A stretch of DNA of 64,000 bases. Source: Ornatilinea apprima (lineage in GTDB: Bacteria; Chloroflexota; Anaerolineae; Anaerolineales; Anaerolineaceae). The stretch covers positions 1 to 64,000 of the forward strand of contig NZ_LGCL01000026.1 in assembly GCF_001306115.1 (NCBI RefSeq). Direction: 5' to 3'. Made by a program: the position numbers and the translations under genes. Positions 16,388 through 25,739 of this stretch are shown piece by piece (position 1 is the first letter of the stretch; each line of letters begins with the position of its first letter). A model generated the notes under the pieces. It was not told where the DNA came from and ran no database searches. It saw only the letters and a program-made list of their open reading frames with translations.

Positions 16388-16651
16388 TTATTCCATCGCG
16401 GCAAGCTGCTTCATCAAGCGACTTTTGCGGCGCGAAGCGTTATTCTTGTGCAAAACGCCCTTTTCAGCGGCTTTATCCAGCGCGCTGACAGCCTGGCGCA
16501 CCAGAGCTTCGGCGGTCTCTTTTTCACCGGCTTCAATCGCCAGGCGCGCTTTCTTAATGAAAGTGCGGGCGGTTCCACGGTAAACACGATTGCGTACACG
16601 TTTCTTTTCGTTTTGCTTATTTCGCTTAATCGCAGACTTAATGTTAGCCAA
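16388..16651 (-). CDS. rpsT: Small ribosomal subunit protein S20
   Basis: 87 residues, highly basic, starting MANIKSAIKRNKQNEKKR, an unmistakable S20 sequence; the C-terminal part is a helical hairpin. S20 binds 16S rRNA early in 30S assembly. The start codon is TTG (16651), with a perfect GGAGG six bases upstream. The UUG start recalls Escherichia coli rpsT, where the UUG codon takes part in autoregulation. Flanked on both sides by intrinsic terminators. Confidence 0.97.
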   Translation of the reverse strand: MANIKSAIKRNKQNEKKRVRNRVYRGTARTFIKKARLAIEAGEKETAEALVRQAVSALDKAAEKGVLHKNNASRRKSRLMKQLAAME

Positions 16652-16772
16652 CTTAATCCTCCAACTAGCTCAACCGACTATTTTCTTTGCAAGCTGGTAT
16701 TCTACCCGATTGCTTCCTGTTTGTCCAGTTTCGATCTTTCTTGCGGTCAAAAATTATACCACACCTGGATAA

Positions 16773-16812
16773 AAAATCAGGGAGGTTTTTAAGAATCCAC
16801 CTCCCTGATTTT
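16773..16812 (-). terminator. Intrinsic terminator after pgk
   Basis: A perfect 14-bp stem (16773-16786 with 16799-16812) and a 12-base loop; the minus strand continues with TTTTTT. It ends the gap-pgk transcript. Confidence 0.85.
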
Positions 16813-16831
16813 CTTTGATTCACAAGAGCGC

Positions 16832-18007
16832 TTATTTATCCGCCAGAGCCGCCAGGCCGGGGAGCACAATCCCTTCCAGCATTTCCAACGAAGCACCGCC
16901 ACCCGTAGAGATATGGGTGATCTTATCCGAAAGGCCGGACTGATTGATCGCCGCGACCGAATCGCCGCCGCCCACAATCGAAACCGATTTGCTCTCTGCC
17001 ACGGCTTTGGCTACACCAAAGGTACCCTTGGCAAAATTGGGCATCTCAAACACGCCCATCGGGCCGTTCCAGACCACCGTGCCGGCGCTCATAATCACTT
17101 TGCTGTAATTCTCAACCGTTTCCGGCCCCACATCCAAAATGCGCCAGCCATCCGGCACCGGGCCCATCTGGGTTACTTTCGTCTCGGCATCGTTGTCAAA
17201 CGCATTGGCGATGACCACATCCACCGGCAGGCGCAGTTTTTGCCCGCCGCCGGCCAGCAATTCGCGCGCAGTTTCCAGGGCCTCATCCTCTACCAGCGAG
17301 TCGGCGACCGGGTAGCCCTGCGCCTTAAAGAAGGTATTGGCCATACCGCCGCCGATCAAAACCTGGTCGGCAATCTGCAGCAAATTCTTGATCACACCGA
17401 TTTTATCGCTGATCTTCGCGCCACCTAGAATGGCCACAAACGGGCGGTCGGGGTTGGCAATTGCCTGGCCTAAATAGCGAATTTCCTTCTCCATCAAAAA
17501 GCCAGCCACCGCGGGGATGTAATCAGCTACGCCCACCGTGGAAGCATGCGCGCGGTGCGCCGAACCAAAAGCGTCGTTTACAAACACATCCGCGAAGGAA
17601 GCCAGTTTCTTCGACATTCCGGCGTCATTCTTGGTCTCGCCCGCTTCAAAGCGGGTGTTTTCCAGAACCAGCACTTCGCCAGGTTTCAAAGCCGCTGCCG
17701 CTGCTTCGGCCGCCGGGCCAACGGTGTCTTCGGCAAATTTGACGGTCTTGCCCATCACTTTGCCCAGGTATTCCGCCACCGGTTTCATTGAATATTCCGG
17801 CATGGGAGAGCCTTTCGGGCGGCCCAGGTGCGAGCACAGGATCAGCGCGGCGCCCTCATCCAGCAGGTAGTTTAATGTCGGTAAAGCGGCCTGAATGCGG
17901 GTATCGTCTTTAACCACACCCTCTTTAAGCGGGACGTTGAAGTCGACCCGCACCAGCACTTTTTTGCCCTTCACATCAATATCTTTGACCGTCTTCTTAT
18001 TGAACAT
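16832..18007 (-). CDS. pgk: Phosphoglycerate kinase
   Basis: 391 residues from the ATG at 18007, chosen because GGAGG stands five bases before it; a longer in-frame start at 18028 has no ribosome site. The N-terminal domain has VRVDFNVPL (about residues 18-26) and HLGRPKG. The C-terminal nucleotide domain has [12 protein letters not shown] and GGGDSVAAI near the end. It converts 1,3-bisphosphoglycerate and ADP to 3-phosphoglycerate and ATP. It is downstream of gap with a hairpin in the 98-base gap, forming a glycolytic operon. Confidence 0.97.
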   Translation of the reverse strand: MFNKKTVKDIDVKGKKVLVRVDFNVPLKEGVVKDDTRIQAALPTLNYLLDEGAALILCSHLGRPKGSPMPEYSMKPVAEYLGKVMGKTVKFAEDTVGPAAEAAAAALKPGEVLVLENTRFEAGETKNDAGMSKKLASFADVFVNDAFGSAHRAHASTVGVADYIPAVAGFLMEKEIRYLGQAIANPDRPFVAILGGAKISDKIGVIKNLLQIADQVLIGGGMANTFFKAQGYPVADSLVEDEALETARELLAGGGQKLRLPVDVVIANAFDNDAETKVTQMGPVPDGWRILDVGPETVENYSKVIMSAGTVVWNGPMGVFEMPNFAKGTFGVAKAVAESKSVSIVGGGDSVAAINQSGLSDKITHISTGGGASLEMLEGIVLPGLAALADK

Positions 18008-18033
18008 TTCGCCTCCACTTCTGGTCATAAAGA

Positions 18034-18082
18034 CATAATGCGCAATCTGTCTGATGCAGCAGGCGGCAGATTACGCATTATG
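18034..18082 (-). repeat. Hairpin in the gap-pgk intercistronic region
   Basis: CATAATGCGCAATCTG (18034-18049) pairs with CAGATTACGCATTATG (18067-18082) with one mismatch and a 17-base loop. No T-run follows, so it is more likely an mRNA processing or stability element that sets the gap-to-pgk expression ratio. Confidence 0.5.
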
Positions 18083-18105
18083 CGCATGGTTAGAACCTCA
18101 AAAGA

Positions 18106-19170
<1,065 letters not shown>

Positions 19171-19260
19171 TTAACACTACATTATTTTACCATGCCTGGC
19201 AAAACTACATAGTGGATTCTATACCATTCTGGACATCTAAACATACTATTTTAAGGTTTT

Positions 19261-20610
19261 TTAATCTTCTTCCCGCGTCAATAGCGGACCGGTGCGCTCG
19301 TAATACAAATCCATAATCGTTTTAGCCAGCTTTTTCGAGTCGTGTCGCCAGGGATTCTCCAGATCAACCAAATCAGCCGAATACACTGAGTACGTATGCT
19401 GCAGTTGCGCCTCCGTTTTTACCCAATCGAGGTTTTCGGGCAGCTTTCCTTCAAAGCGATTATTGCTGATCAGCAAATCAAATAATCGCGTTCCAACATG
19501 CTTCTCCAATGTTATGAGATGGTCACCGCACTGGTAACCATCCGTTTCACCCGGCTGGGTAGCAACATTGCAAACATAAAACTTGAGCGCGCGGCTGGCG
19601 CGCAGCGCGCCGGCGATATCGGGAACCAGCAGGTTGGGGATAATACTGGTATACAAACTTCCCGGCCCTACCACTATTAAATCCGCAGAGAGGAGGGCCT
19701 GTAGCGTGGGCGGAAAAGCTTGCGGGCTGTCTGGCTCCAGCCAGACGCGCAGAACCTTGCCAGCCGCTTTTGGAATTTGTGATTCGCCTCTCACCTGCTG
19801 CACCACGCCTTCGCCGTTGGGCATTTGCACGTCTGCCACCAGGCGTACATCGTGCAGCGTGGCTGGCAGCACGCGGCCCTGTACCGCCAGCACGCGGCCG
19901 GTTTCAGCTACTGCCTCTTCAAAGCTGCCGGTCAGTTCCGTCAACGCCGTAATCAGCAGGTTACCCAGGGTATGGCCGTTTAACCCGGCCGCGGTGGAAA
20001 ACCGGTATTGGAAAATTTGGGTCAGCAGCGCCTCATCATTTGAAAGCGCCGCCAGACAGTTGCGGATATCGCCCGGCGGCAAAATCCCCACCGTGCGCCG
20101 CAGTTCGCCTGAAGACCCGCCGTCATCCGCGACGGTTACAATCGCGGTGATATTGGTTGTGTATTCTTTTACCCCGCGCAGTAACGCCGAGAGCCCCGTT
20201 CCCCCGCCAATCACCACCACCTTCGGACCGCGCTCTTTGCGCCGGTAAGCCGAAACCATGTCATAAATCTGGCGGCCGGGTTTCACAAAGGGTTTCAACA
20301 ATGCGCGATTTAATCCCCAGTTGCCAATCAAAACCAACGCCACCCCGAACCCGCCAAAAATGACCGCTCGCAAAGTGCGGTCTAGAAAACGCAGCGAAAG
20401 CAGCGAAATCACTCGCAGCCACCAGGTGGAAGAAGGTGCGGTTCGGTACACGTCCAGCAGCAAAAAAGCAAAGCCAATCGCGATGAGCGTTGTTCCGGCC
20501 AGGATCAACGCGATCCAGCGTTTCACGCCCAGGCCAGGTGAAAGCCAGCGTAAATCTCGGCGGAACAGGGTGATTAATTTTTGGTACCAGGGATTATGGT
20601 TGCGCTTCAT
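19261..20610 (-). CDS. yvcK: YvcK-type gluconeogenesis factor with N-terminal membrane extension
   Basis: 449 residues. Residues about 128-430 are a YvcK/CofD-like domain with VVVIGGGTGLSALLRGVK, VADDGGSSGELRRTVGILPPGDIRNCL and GPGSLYTSIIPNLL. YvcK proteins bind UDP-GlcNAc and affect growth on gluconeogenic carbon sources and cell-wall synthesis. The first 120 residues are extra: two hydrophobic segments (about 31-52 and 82-100) anchor it to the membrane. It is not next to rapZ or whiA as in Firmicutes. It is upstream of gap on the same strand and divergent from the ROK kinase gene. Confidence 0.85.
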   Translation of the reverse strand: MKRNHNPWYQKLITLFRRDLRWLSPGLGVKRWIALILAGTTLIAIGFAFLLLDVYRTAPSSTWWLRVISLLSLRFLDRTLRAVIFGGFGVALVLIGNWGLNRALLKPFVKPGRQIYDMVSAYRRKERGPKVVVIGGGTGLSALLRGVKEYTTNITAIVTVADDGGSSGELRRTVGILPPGDIRNCLAALSNDEALLTQIFQYRFSTAAGLNGHTLGNLLITALTELTGSFEEAVAETGRVLAVQGRVLPATLHDVRLVADVQMPNGEGVVQQVRGESQIPKAAGKVLRVWLEPDSPQAFPPTLQALLSADLIVVGPGSLYTSIIPNLLVPDIAGALRASRALKFYVCNVATQPGETDGYQCGDHLITLEKHVGTRLFDLLISNNRFEGKLPENLDWVKTEAQLQHTYSVYSADLVDLENPWRHDSKKLAKTIMDLYYERTGPLLTREED

Positions 20611-20659
20611 CCACTACATCATAATGTCGAAAGCCTTTTCCGTCAACAAAGATTTGTGC

Positions 20660-20665
20660 TATAAT
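20660..20665 (+). promoter_or_regulatory. -10 element of a probable leaderless promoter for the ROK kinase
   Basis: A perfect TATAAT ends eight bases before the ATG at 20674, so transcription should start at or right next to the start codon. No Shine-Dalgarno sequence is present before the ATG. The -35 region is weak (TTTTCC at about 18 bases). Confidence 0.5.
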
Positions 20666-20673
20666 CTCGTTCT

Positions 20674-21612
20674 ATGAAAACCATTATCGCAGCGGACATC
20701 GGTGGAACTGGTATTCGGGTGGCTGTCTACCCCTTTTCTGGCAGCACAGAACCCCTCGCACAAAAACGCATTCCCACCCGTGGAGAAGGTACCGCCGTTG
20801 AACGGCTGGTTGGCCTGATTAGAGAATTATGGCCCGCAGGCCACGAAGTTGCCGGTATCTCTGCTGGTTTTCCCGGACCGGTCAATCCCTACGAAGGCAT
20901 CATTTATACTGCCCCCAACATCGCTGATTGGAAAAACCTGCCGCTGGGCCAGATCTTAAGTGATACATTCCATGTGCCCGCGATGGTTGGCAACGACGCC
21001 AACATGGCCTGCTTGGGCGAGTGGAAGTTTGGAGCCGCGCAGGGCCACCGTGATGTGATCTACATCACCATCAGCACCGGCATTGGCACCGGCGTCATCA
21101 GCAACAACCAGCTTCTGCTGGGCGCGAAAGGCCTCGCCACCGAAATGGGCCACACAGTAGTCAATCCCGAAGGCCCTCTTTGCGGCTGTGGGCATCCCGG
21201 TCACATTGAATCATATTCTTCCGGCACCGGCATTACCAGCTTCGTCAAAAGCCAGTTGGCCGCTGGCCGCGAGTCCTCTCTACGGGGCATCAGCCGGCTG
21301 AGCGCCAAAGAAATTGCCGAAGCCGCCGTGACTGGCGACAGCCTCGCCAAAGAAGCCTTTGAGATCGCCGGCACTTACCTGGGGATCGGCATCTCCAATT
21401 TCCTGCATATTTTCAATCCGTCCATCATCGTCCTCGGAGGCGGGGTATCTCAAACTGGCAGTCTGATTTTGGATCCTATGCGCCGCTCGCTGAAAGAACG
21501 CGTTGTCTCTGAGGAATATATCAAAGACCTGGTCATCACCCCAGCCCAACTGCAAGACAACTGTGGCCTCTTGGGGTGCCTGGCTTGGGCGCAGATCAAC
21601 TTCAAAGAATAA
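20674..21612 (+). CDS. ROK-family sugar kinase, probably glucokinase
   Basis: 312 residues. Phosphate loop DIGGTGIRVAV at the N-terminus, GNDANMACLGEW (catalytic Asp region), ISTGIGTGVI and the ROK signature with the metal site GHTVVNPEGP followed by CGCGHPGHIES. The usual third cysteine of the CxCGxxGC zinc motif is His here. Most likely it phosphorylates glucose with ATP, but fructose, mannose or N-acetylsugar kinases share these motifs. Probably translated from a leaderless mRNA. Divergent from yvcK. Confidence 0.8.
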   Translation: MKTIIAADIGGTGIRVAVYPFSGSTEPLAQKRIPTRGEGTAVERLVGLIRELWPAGHEVAGISAGFPGPVNPYEGIIYTAPNIADWKNLPLGQILSDTFHVPAMVGNDANMACLGEWKFGAAQGHRDVIYITISTGIGTGVISNNQLLLGAKGLATEMGHTVVNPEGPLCGCGHPGHIESYSSGTGITSFVKSQLAAGRESSLRGISRLSAKEIAEAAVTGDSLAKEAFEIAGTYLGIGISNFLHIFNPSIIVLGGGVSQTGSLILDPMRRSLKERVVSEEYIKDLVITPAQLQDNCGLLGCLAWAQINFKE

Positions 21613-21661
21613 GCGCAGCCCCCGCCATTTCCAGGTTTTCCCAACAACAGTACACATACTT

Positions 21662-21690
21662 TGGCCGCCTCGGCGGCCTTTTGCTATAAT
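21662..21690 (+). promoter_or_regulatory. Promoter of the GAF-PAS histidine kinase gene
   Basis: TTGGCC (21662-21667) and a perfect TATAAT (21685-21690) are separated by 17 bases. The roughly 93-base leader that follows contains a CGCCAA/TTGGCG hairpin (21752-21767). Overlap of the -35 with the upstream terminator stem is unusual. Confidence 0.45.
21663..21682 (+). terminator. Intrinsic terminator after the ROK kinase
   Basis: GGCCGCC/GGCGGCC stem (21663-21678) directly followed by TTTT. The same bases form the -35 region of the promoter for the next gene. Confidence 0.6.
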
Positions 21691-21789
21691 TTAACTACCG
21701 TGCGCCGTCCGCCTGGTGGCGGGCTGTAAAACGACTTTAATCGCGGAAGCGCGCCAACAAATTGGCGACCGTCCGCATGATGGAGAAAC

Positions 21790-23385
21790 ATGCTCAATCC
21801 ACTACTGCCCGATCTGAGAATCCGCCAGCGAGATTACCTGCTGGAACTTTCGCGCGCCCTTACCCAGGAGTTGGACCTGGGCATCCTTTTGGAGAGGATT
21901 CTTAATATATCCATCGATATGCTCGCCGGTTACGCCGGTATGATTACCCTGCGCTCGGTGACTGGCGAGTGGCGCGTCGCTGCCAGCAACGGCCTGCCGA
22001 ACGCCTTTCTCCACTACATCAAGAATTTCTTAAAGGAAATTCCAGCTGAAACCCGCAGCCCAGACGATATGGAACTGCCCGAGATCAACTACATTCTGCA
22101 AGAGCTTTCCCGCTCCGGCAGTTTTGGCGCGGTTACCGGGGTTGGCCTACCACTGGTCGCCCGGCAGAACGTAGTGGGTGTGCTGTTTATATTTCGCAAT
22201 TATCCCAGCCTGTTCACACCCAACGACCGCGCCCTGCTCAGCAGTTTTGCCAACCAGGCTGCCATTGCCGTGCAAAACGCCCAGCTTTACCAGCAGATCA
22301 ACCAGGAGAAAACGCGCCTCGACGCCCTGCTCGATTCTGCTGCAGACGGCATCTTAATTCTCAACCCCGATCACCAGATTCGTAAATGCAACCCGGCTTT
22401 TGCGCACATGTTGAATATTTCCTCCGCGGACGCGCAGAAAATGACCCACGAACAACTCATCCGCTGGGTCAACCGCCCGCAGGACCTGACCCTGGAACAA
22501 GCCGAAGCCGGCGGATGGCCGCTCACCTCACGCGCCCAGTTGTATATTGAAGGAGACCTGGATCGGGGCAGCGGGAATCCACCGCTGCCAGTGGGCATCA
22601 CCTACGCGCCGCTCTTCTCGGAAGAAGGCAGCCTGATTAACATCATCGCCACCATCCGCGATATCACCCGCTTCCGCCAGGCTGAAGAGATGAAAAGCAC
22701 CTTCATCTCGATTATCAGCCACGAACTGAAAACCCCCGTCGCGCTGATTAAAGGCTACGCCAGCACCCTGCGCCGCGAAGATGCCGTCTGGGAGCGTGCC
22801 ATCATCGAAGACAGCCTGGCCGTCATTGAAGAAGAAGCCGACCGCCTGACCGGCCTGATCGAGAATCTACTGGATGCCTCGCGCCTTCAGGCAGGCGGGC
22901 TTTCGCTCAAACGATCAGATGTATCTCTTCCCACACTGATCCGAAGAATTTCAGAGCGTATGCAAACACAAACCAGCCGCCACAAAATTGTTATGCACCT
23001 TCCAGATGACTTCCCCATCATCCTCGCCGATGAATCCCGAATATCACAGCTGGTCACCAACCTGATCTCCAATGCCATAAAGTACTCACCCAAAGGAGAA
23101 ATCACCATTACGGGTTCGGTCAAAAGCGACATAGTCATCATCTGCGTGTCTGACCAGGGACCTGGCATTGCCGCGGGCGATATTCCTCACATTTTCGACC
23201 GCTTCTACCGCGCCCCAGACATGGCCCGCCAGACCAAAGGGGCTGGGCTGGGACTGTTTTTATCGCGCGCCATCGTCGAAGCCCACAAAGGGCGCATTTG
23301 GGTCGATTCAGAATCCGGCAAAGGCGCGCGGATTTGCTTCTCTCTCCCTCGCTCCAACGACTTTGAACAGGAGGGATCCTCCTGA
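21790..23385 (+). CDS. Sensor histidine kinase: GAF, PAS, HisKA, HATPase
   Basis: 531 residues, no membrane segment, so cytoplasmic. GAF domain about 10-175, PAS domain about 180-300 (DGILILNPDHQIRKCNPAF), HisKA with the phospho-acceptor His in FISIISHELKTPVALIKGY (about 310-330) and HATPase with NLISNAIKYSPKG (N box), DQGPGIA (G1), FDRFYRA (F box) and GAGLGLFLS (G2). No response regulator gene is adjacent, so its partner lies elsewhere. TGGAGAAAC precedes the ATG. Confidence 0.9.
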   Translation: MLNPLLPDLRIRQRDYLLELSRALTQELDLGILLERILNISIDMLAGYAGMITLRSVTGEWRVAASNGLPNAFLHYIKNFLKEIPAETRSPDDMELPEINYILQELSRSGSFGAVTGVGLPLVARQNVVGVLFIFRNYPSLFTPNDRALLSSFANQAAIAVQNAQLYQQINQEKTRLDALLDSAADGILILNPDHQIRKCNPAFAHMLNISSADAQKMTHEQLIRWVNRPQDLTLEQAEAGGWPLTSRAQLYIEGDLDRGSGNPPLPVGITYAPLFSEEGSLINIIATIRDITRFRQAEEMKSTFISIISHELKTPVALIKGYASTLRREDAVWERAIIEDSLAVIEEEADRLTGLIENLLDASRLQAGGLSLKRSDVSLPTLIRRISERMQTQTSRHKIVMHLPDDFPIILADESRISQLVTNLISNAIKYSPKGEITITGSVKSDIVIICVSDQGPGIAAGDIPHIFDRFYRAPDMARQTKGAGLGLFLSRAIVEAHKGRIWVDSESGKGARICFSLPRSNDFEQEGSS

Positions 23386-23421
23386 AGCGTCAAAAACGCT
23401 CAACCCACTATCACTCAATGG

Positions 23422-23427
23422 TATAAT
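23422..23427 (+). promoter_or_regulatory. Candidate -10 element for the CpXC gene
   Basis: TATAAT lies 35 bases before the ATG at 23463 in the 77-base gap after the histidine kinase gene. AGGAAAATGG follows as ribosome site. No good -35. Confidence 0.3.
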
Positions 23428-23462
23428 CCCGATATTCTGAACAGGAAAATGGTGAAAAACTT

Positions 23463-24812
23463 ATGGCTAAAACTTCCGTAGCATGCCCGCGCTGCCGCCA
23501 ACCCGTCATTGCCGATATTGAACAACTGTTTGATATGGGAACCGACTCCCAGGCCAAACAGAAATTACTGAGTGGCATGTTCAATGTCATTCAATGCCCA
23601 TCCTGCGGATACGCTGGTCAAACTCCTCGTCCACTCGTTTACCATGACCCGCAGAAAGAGCTGCTCCTCACCTACTTCCCCCCCGAGCTTGGCCTGCCCG
23701 TCAATGAACAGGAACGCCTGATCGGTCCATTGATCAATCAGGTAGTCAACAACCTGCCCCTGGAAAAACGCAAAGCCTATCTGCTGCGTCCGCAGAGCAT
23801 GTTCACATTTGAAACCCTCATTGAGAAGGTGCTTGAAGCCGACGGCGTCACTAAAGAGATGCTCGATAACCAGCAGAAACGCCTGTCGTTGATTCAGCGG
23901 CTCTTAAACCTGGCCCCCGAGGCGCGCGCCGAGGTCATCAAACAGGAAGAAAACCTGATTGATAACGAGCTGTTCAGCTTGTTGGGGCGCGTGTTTGAAA
24001 TCGCAATTGCCCAGGGTGATCAGCAAGGCGCGCAAGCCATTGCCCTGCTGCAAAAAGATCTGATCGAGCAAACCGCCTTTGGGCAGCAGGTCAAACAGCA
24101 AAACGACGACGCAGAAGCCGCCATCCAGGCCCTGCAGCAGGCCAGTAAAGATGGCCTCACCCACGAAAAGCTGCTCGATATCTTCATAGCCGCCAAATCA
24201 GACGTTAGCCTGAGCACCCTGGTCAGTATGGCACGCCCGGGGATGGACTACACCTTCTTTGAGCTCCTTACCAACCGCATCGATGCCGCCAGCGGGGAAG
24301 AAAAACAAAGGCTCACCGCCCTTCGCGAAAAGCTCCTGTCTCTCACAGAGCGGGTTGATAAAGTTGTGCAAGAACGCCTGGCCCAGGCCAAAGAAGCTCT
24401 CGAGCAAGTATTAAATTCTGGCGATCTAGAAAAAACCATCCTTGAAAATACTGACGCGATTGACGACTTCTTCATGGAGGCCCTGCGCTCTGAGCTGCAT
24501 CAGGCGCAAACCGACGGCAACATCGAACGATCCGCAAAATTGAAGAAGTTGGTTGAAATCATCCAAAAGCTCTCCCAGCCCCCGGCAGAATACGCCCTGG
24601 TCGAAGAGCTGCTTTCAGCCGAAGATCAAACCCAACGCCAGCAAATTATGGAAACTAACTCGCAATCCATCAACGCGGACTTCCTTCAGATTCTGAATGG
24701 CCTGGTGATGCAAAGTGAAAAGGAAAGCCAGCCAGCGGAGGTTCAGCAAGAATTGAAGGATATCTACCGCATGGCGCTGCGGTTCTCCATGCAAAACAAC
24801 CTGACAAAGTAG
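23463..24812 (+). CDS. CpXC-domain protein of unknown function
   Basis: 449 residues. The N-terminus carries two CPxC pairs (ACPRCRQPV and QCPSCGYAG, about residues 8-55), the signature of the CpXC domain (a zinc-ribbon-like fold), followed by a predicted globular region to about residue 100. The rest (about 100-449) is Glu/Gln/Leu-rich and strongly helical, probably coiled coil. No enzymatic motif is visible. CpXC proteins are of unknown function, sometimes found near signalling genes. Ends at a clear terminator. Confidence 0.75.
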   Translation: MAKTSVACPRCRQPVIADIEQLFDMGTDSQAKQKLLSGMFNVIQCPSCGYAGQTPRPLVYHDPQKELLLTYFPPELGLPVNEQERLIGPLINQVVNNLPLEKRKAYLLRPQSMFTFETLIEKVLEADGVTKEMLDNQQKRLSLIQRLLNLAPEARAEVIKQEENLIDNELFSLLGRVFEIAIAQGDQQGAQAIALLQKDLIEQTAFGQQVKQQNDDAEAAIQALQQASKDGLTHEKLLDIFIAAKSDVSLSTLVSMARPGMDYTFFELLTNRIDAASGEEKQRLTALREKLLSLTERVDKVVQERLAQAKEALEQVLNSGDLEKTILENTDAIDDFFMEALRSELHQAQTDGNIERSAKLKKLVEIIQKLSQPPAEYALVEELLSAEDQTQRQQIMETNSQSINADFLQILNGLVMQSEKESQPAEVQQELKDIYRMALRFSMQNNLTK

Positions 24813-24831
24813 TATTTCTACTTAACCAATC

Positions 24832-24870
24832 AAAAATCCCTCGCCATGAGACGGGGGATTTTGTTTTTTT
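24832..24870 (+). terminator. Intrinsic terminator after the CpXC gene
   Basis: AAAATCCC pairs with GGGATTTT across a 13-15-base loop and is followed by GTTTTTTT. It lies between convergent genes. Confidence 0.75.
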
Positions 24871-24882
24871 ACAAAAGTGGAT

Positions 24883-25551
24883 CTAATAAATCGGCGGGTT
24901 ATCCAGCCGCAAGCCGTGCCCCCTCACGGTGAGAAGGTAAGCGTGTTTGGGGTCAATCTCGGCAATCCGGTCTCGCAGGCGGCGCACCAGCGCGTCCAAC
25001 GCCTGTTCGGTCACGCCAATCGCCTCTCCAGCGCCCCATACGATGTTGATGATCTCACCGCGCGCCACTACTTTGCCCTGCTGGTCGTAAAGCGCCTGCA
25101 GCAAACGGAACTGCGGCGCAGAGAGCGGCGGCACTAATTCCTTCTCGCCCACCCAAACTCTGCGAGACTTCTTTTCCAGGTACAGCTTGCCTTTTCGCTG
25201 TTCCTGATACATACGGTTATATTCCATTGGCATGGTCGCATCGGAACTGAGATAAACAAAATGCTGCACCAGCGCGATTTGCAGCACATCTCCATCCTGT
25301 AAATAAATCGGCTCAGCCACCACCTTACCGTTGCAATACGTTCCATTTTTACTGGCCAGGTCTTCCAGGGTTACTCCATTCTCTCCCGGCGTCAGTCGGG
25401 CATGGTAACGCGAAACTTGTCGGTCTGGGACTACAATTCCGCACCCCGGATCCCGGCCAATGACCAGTGATTCACTGATCGCCCACTTTTGCCCATTCAA
25501 CGGTCCAGTCTGGCCAATCACAACGGGAAGGTCAGAGTTTTTCTTATCCAT
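24883..25551 (-). CDS. FHA domain fused to OmpR-type winged-helix DNA-binding domain
   Basis: 222 residues from the ATG at 25551, chosen for the GAGGAGG three to nine bases upstream. The FHA domain (about residues 25-95) has LVIGRDPGCGIVV, VSRYHARL and SKNGTYCNG, the phosphothreonine-binding residues. The C-terminal domain (about 125-220) is a Trans_reg_C winged helix (FRLLQALYDQQGKVVARGEI, VRRLRDRI, LLTVRGHGLRLD). A phosphothreonine-controlled transcription factor is implied. It is divergent from a Ser/Thr kinase gene, which is the likely partner. Resembles EmbR-type regulation in actinobacteria, but with the FHA domain at the opposite end. Confidence 0.85.
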   Translation of the reverse strand: MDKKNSDLPVVIGQTGPLNGQKWAISESLVIGRDPGCGIVVPDRQVSRYHARLTPGENGVTLEDLASKNGTYCNGKVVAEPIYLQDGDVLQIALVQHFVYLSSDATMPMEYNRMYQEQRKGKLYLEKKSRRVWVGEKELVPPLSAPQFRLLQALYDQQGKVVARGEIINIVWGAGEAIGVTEQALDALVRRLRDRIAEIDPKHAYLLTVRGHGLRLDNPPIY

Positions 25552-25739
25552 TTCCCTCCTCAATATTGATAGCTGCGTTCCAGATAAAAATCAATGCAGT
25601 CATCAGCTGCCTTGCGGTATAATCATAGCAGATAATTGTTTATTTGTGCAGTTATCCCTATTATAGAAGAGAAGCACGCCAGAGGATAGAACGCCGAAAT
25701 TCAATCGCTGGCATGATTTTCCGTTAACAGGAATGCGCT

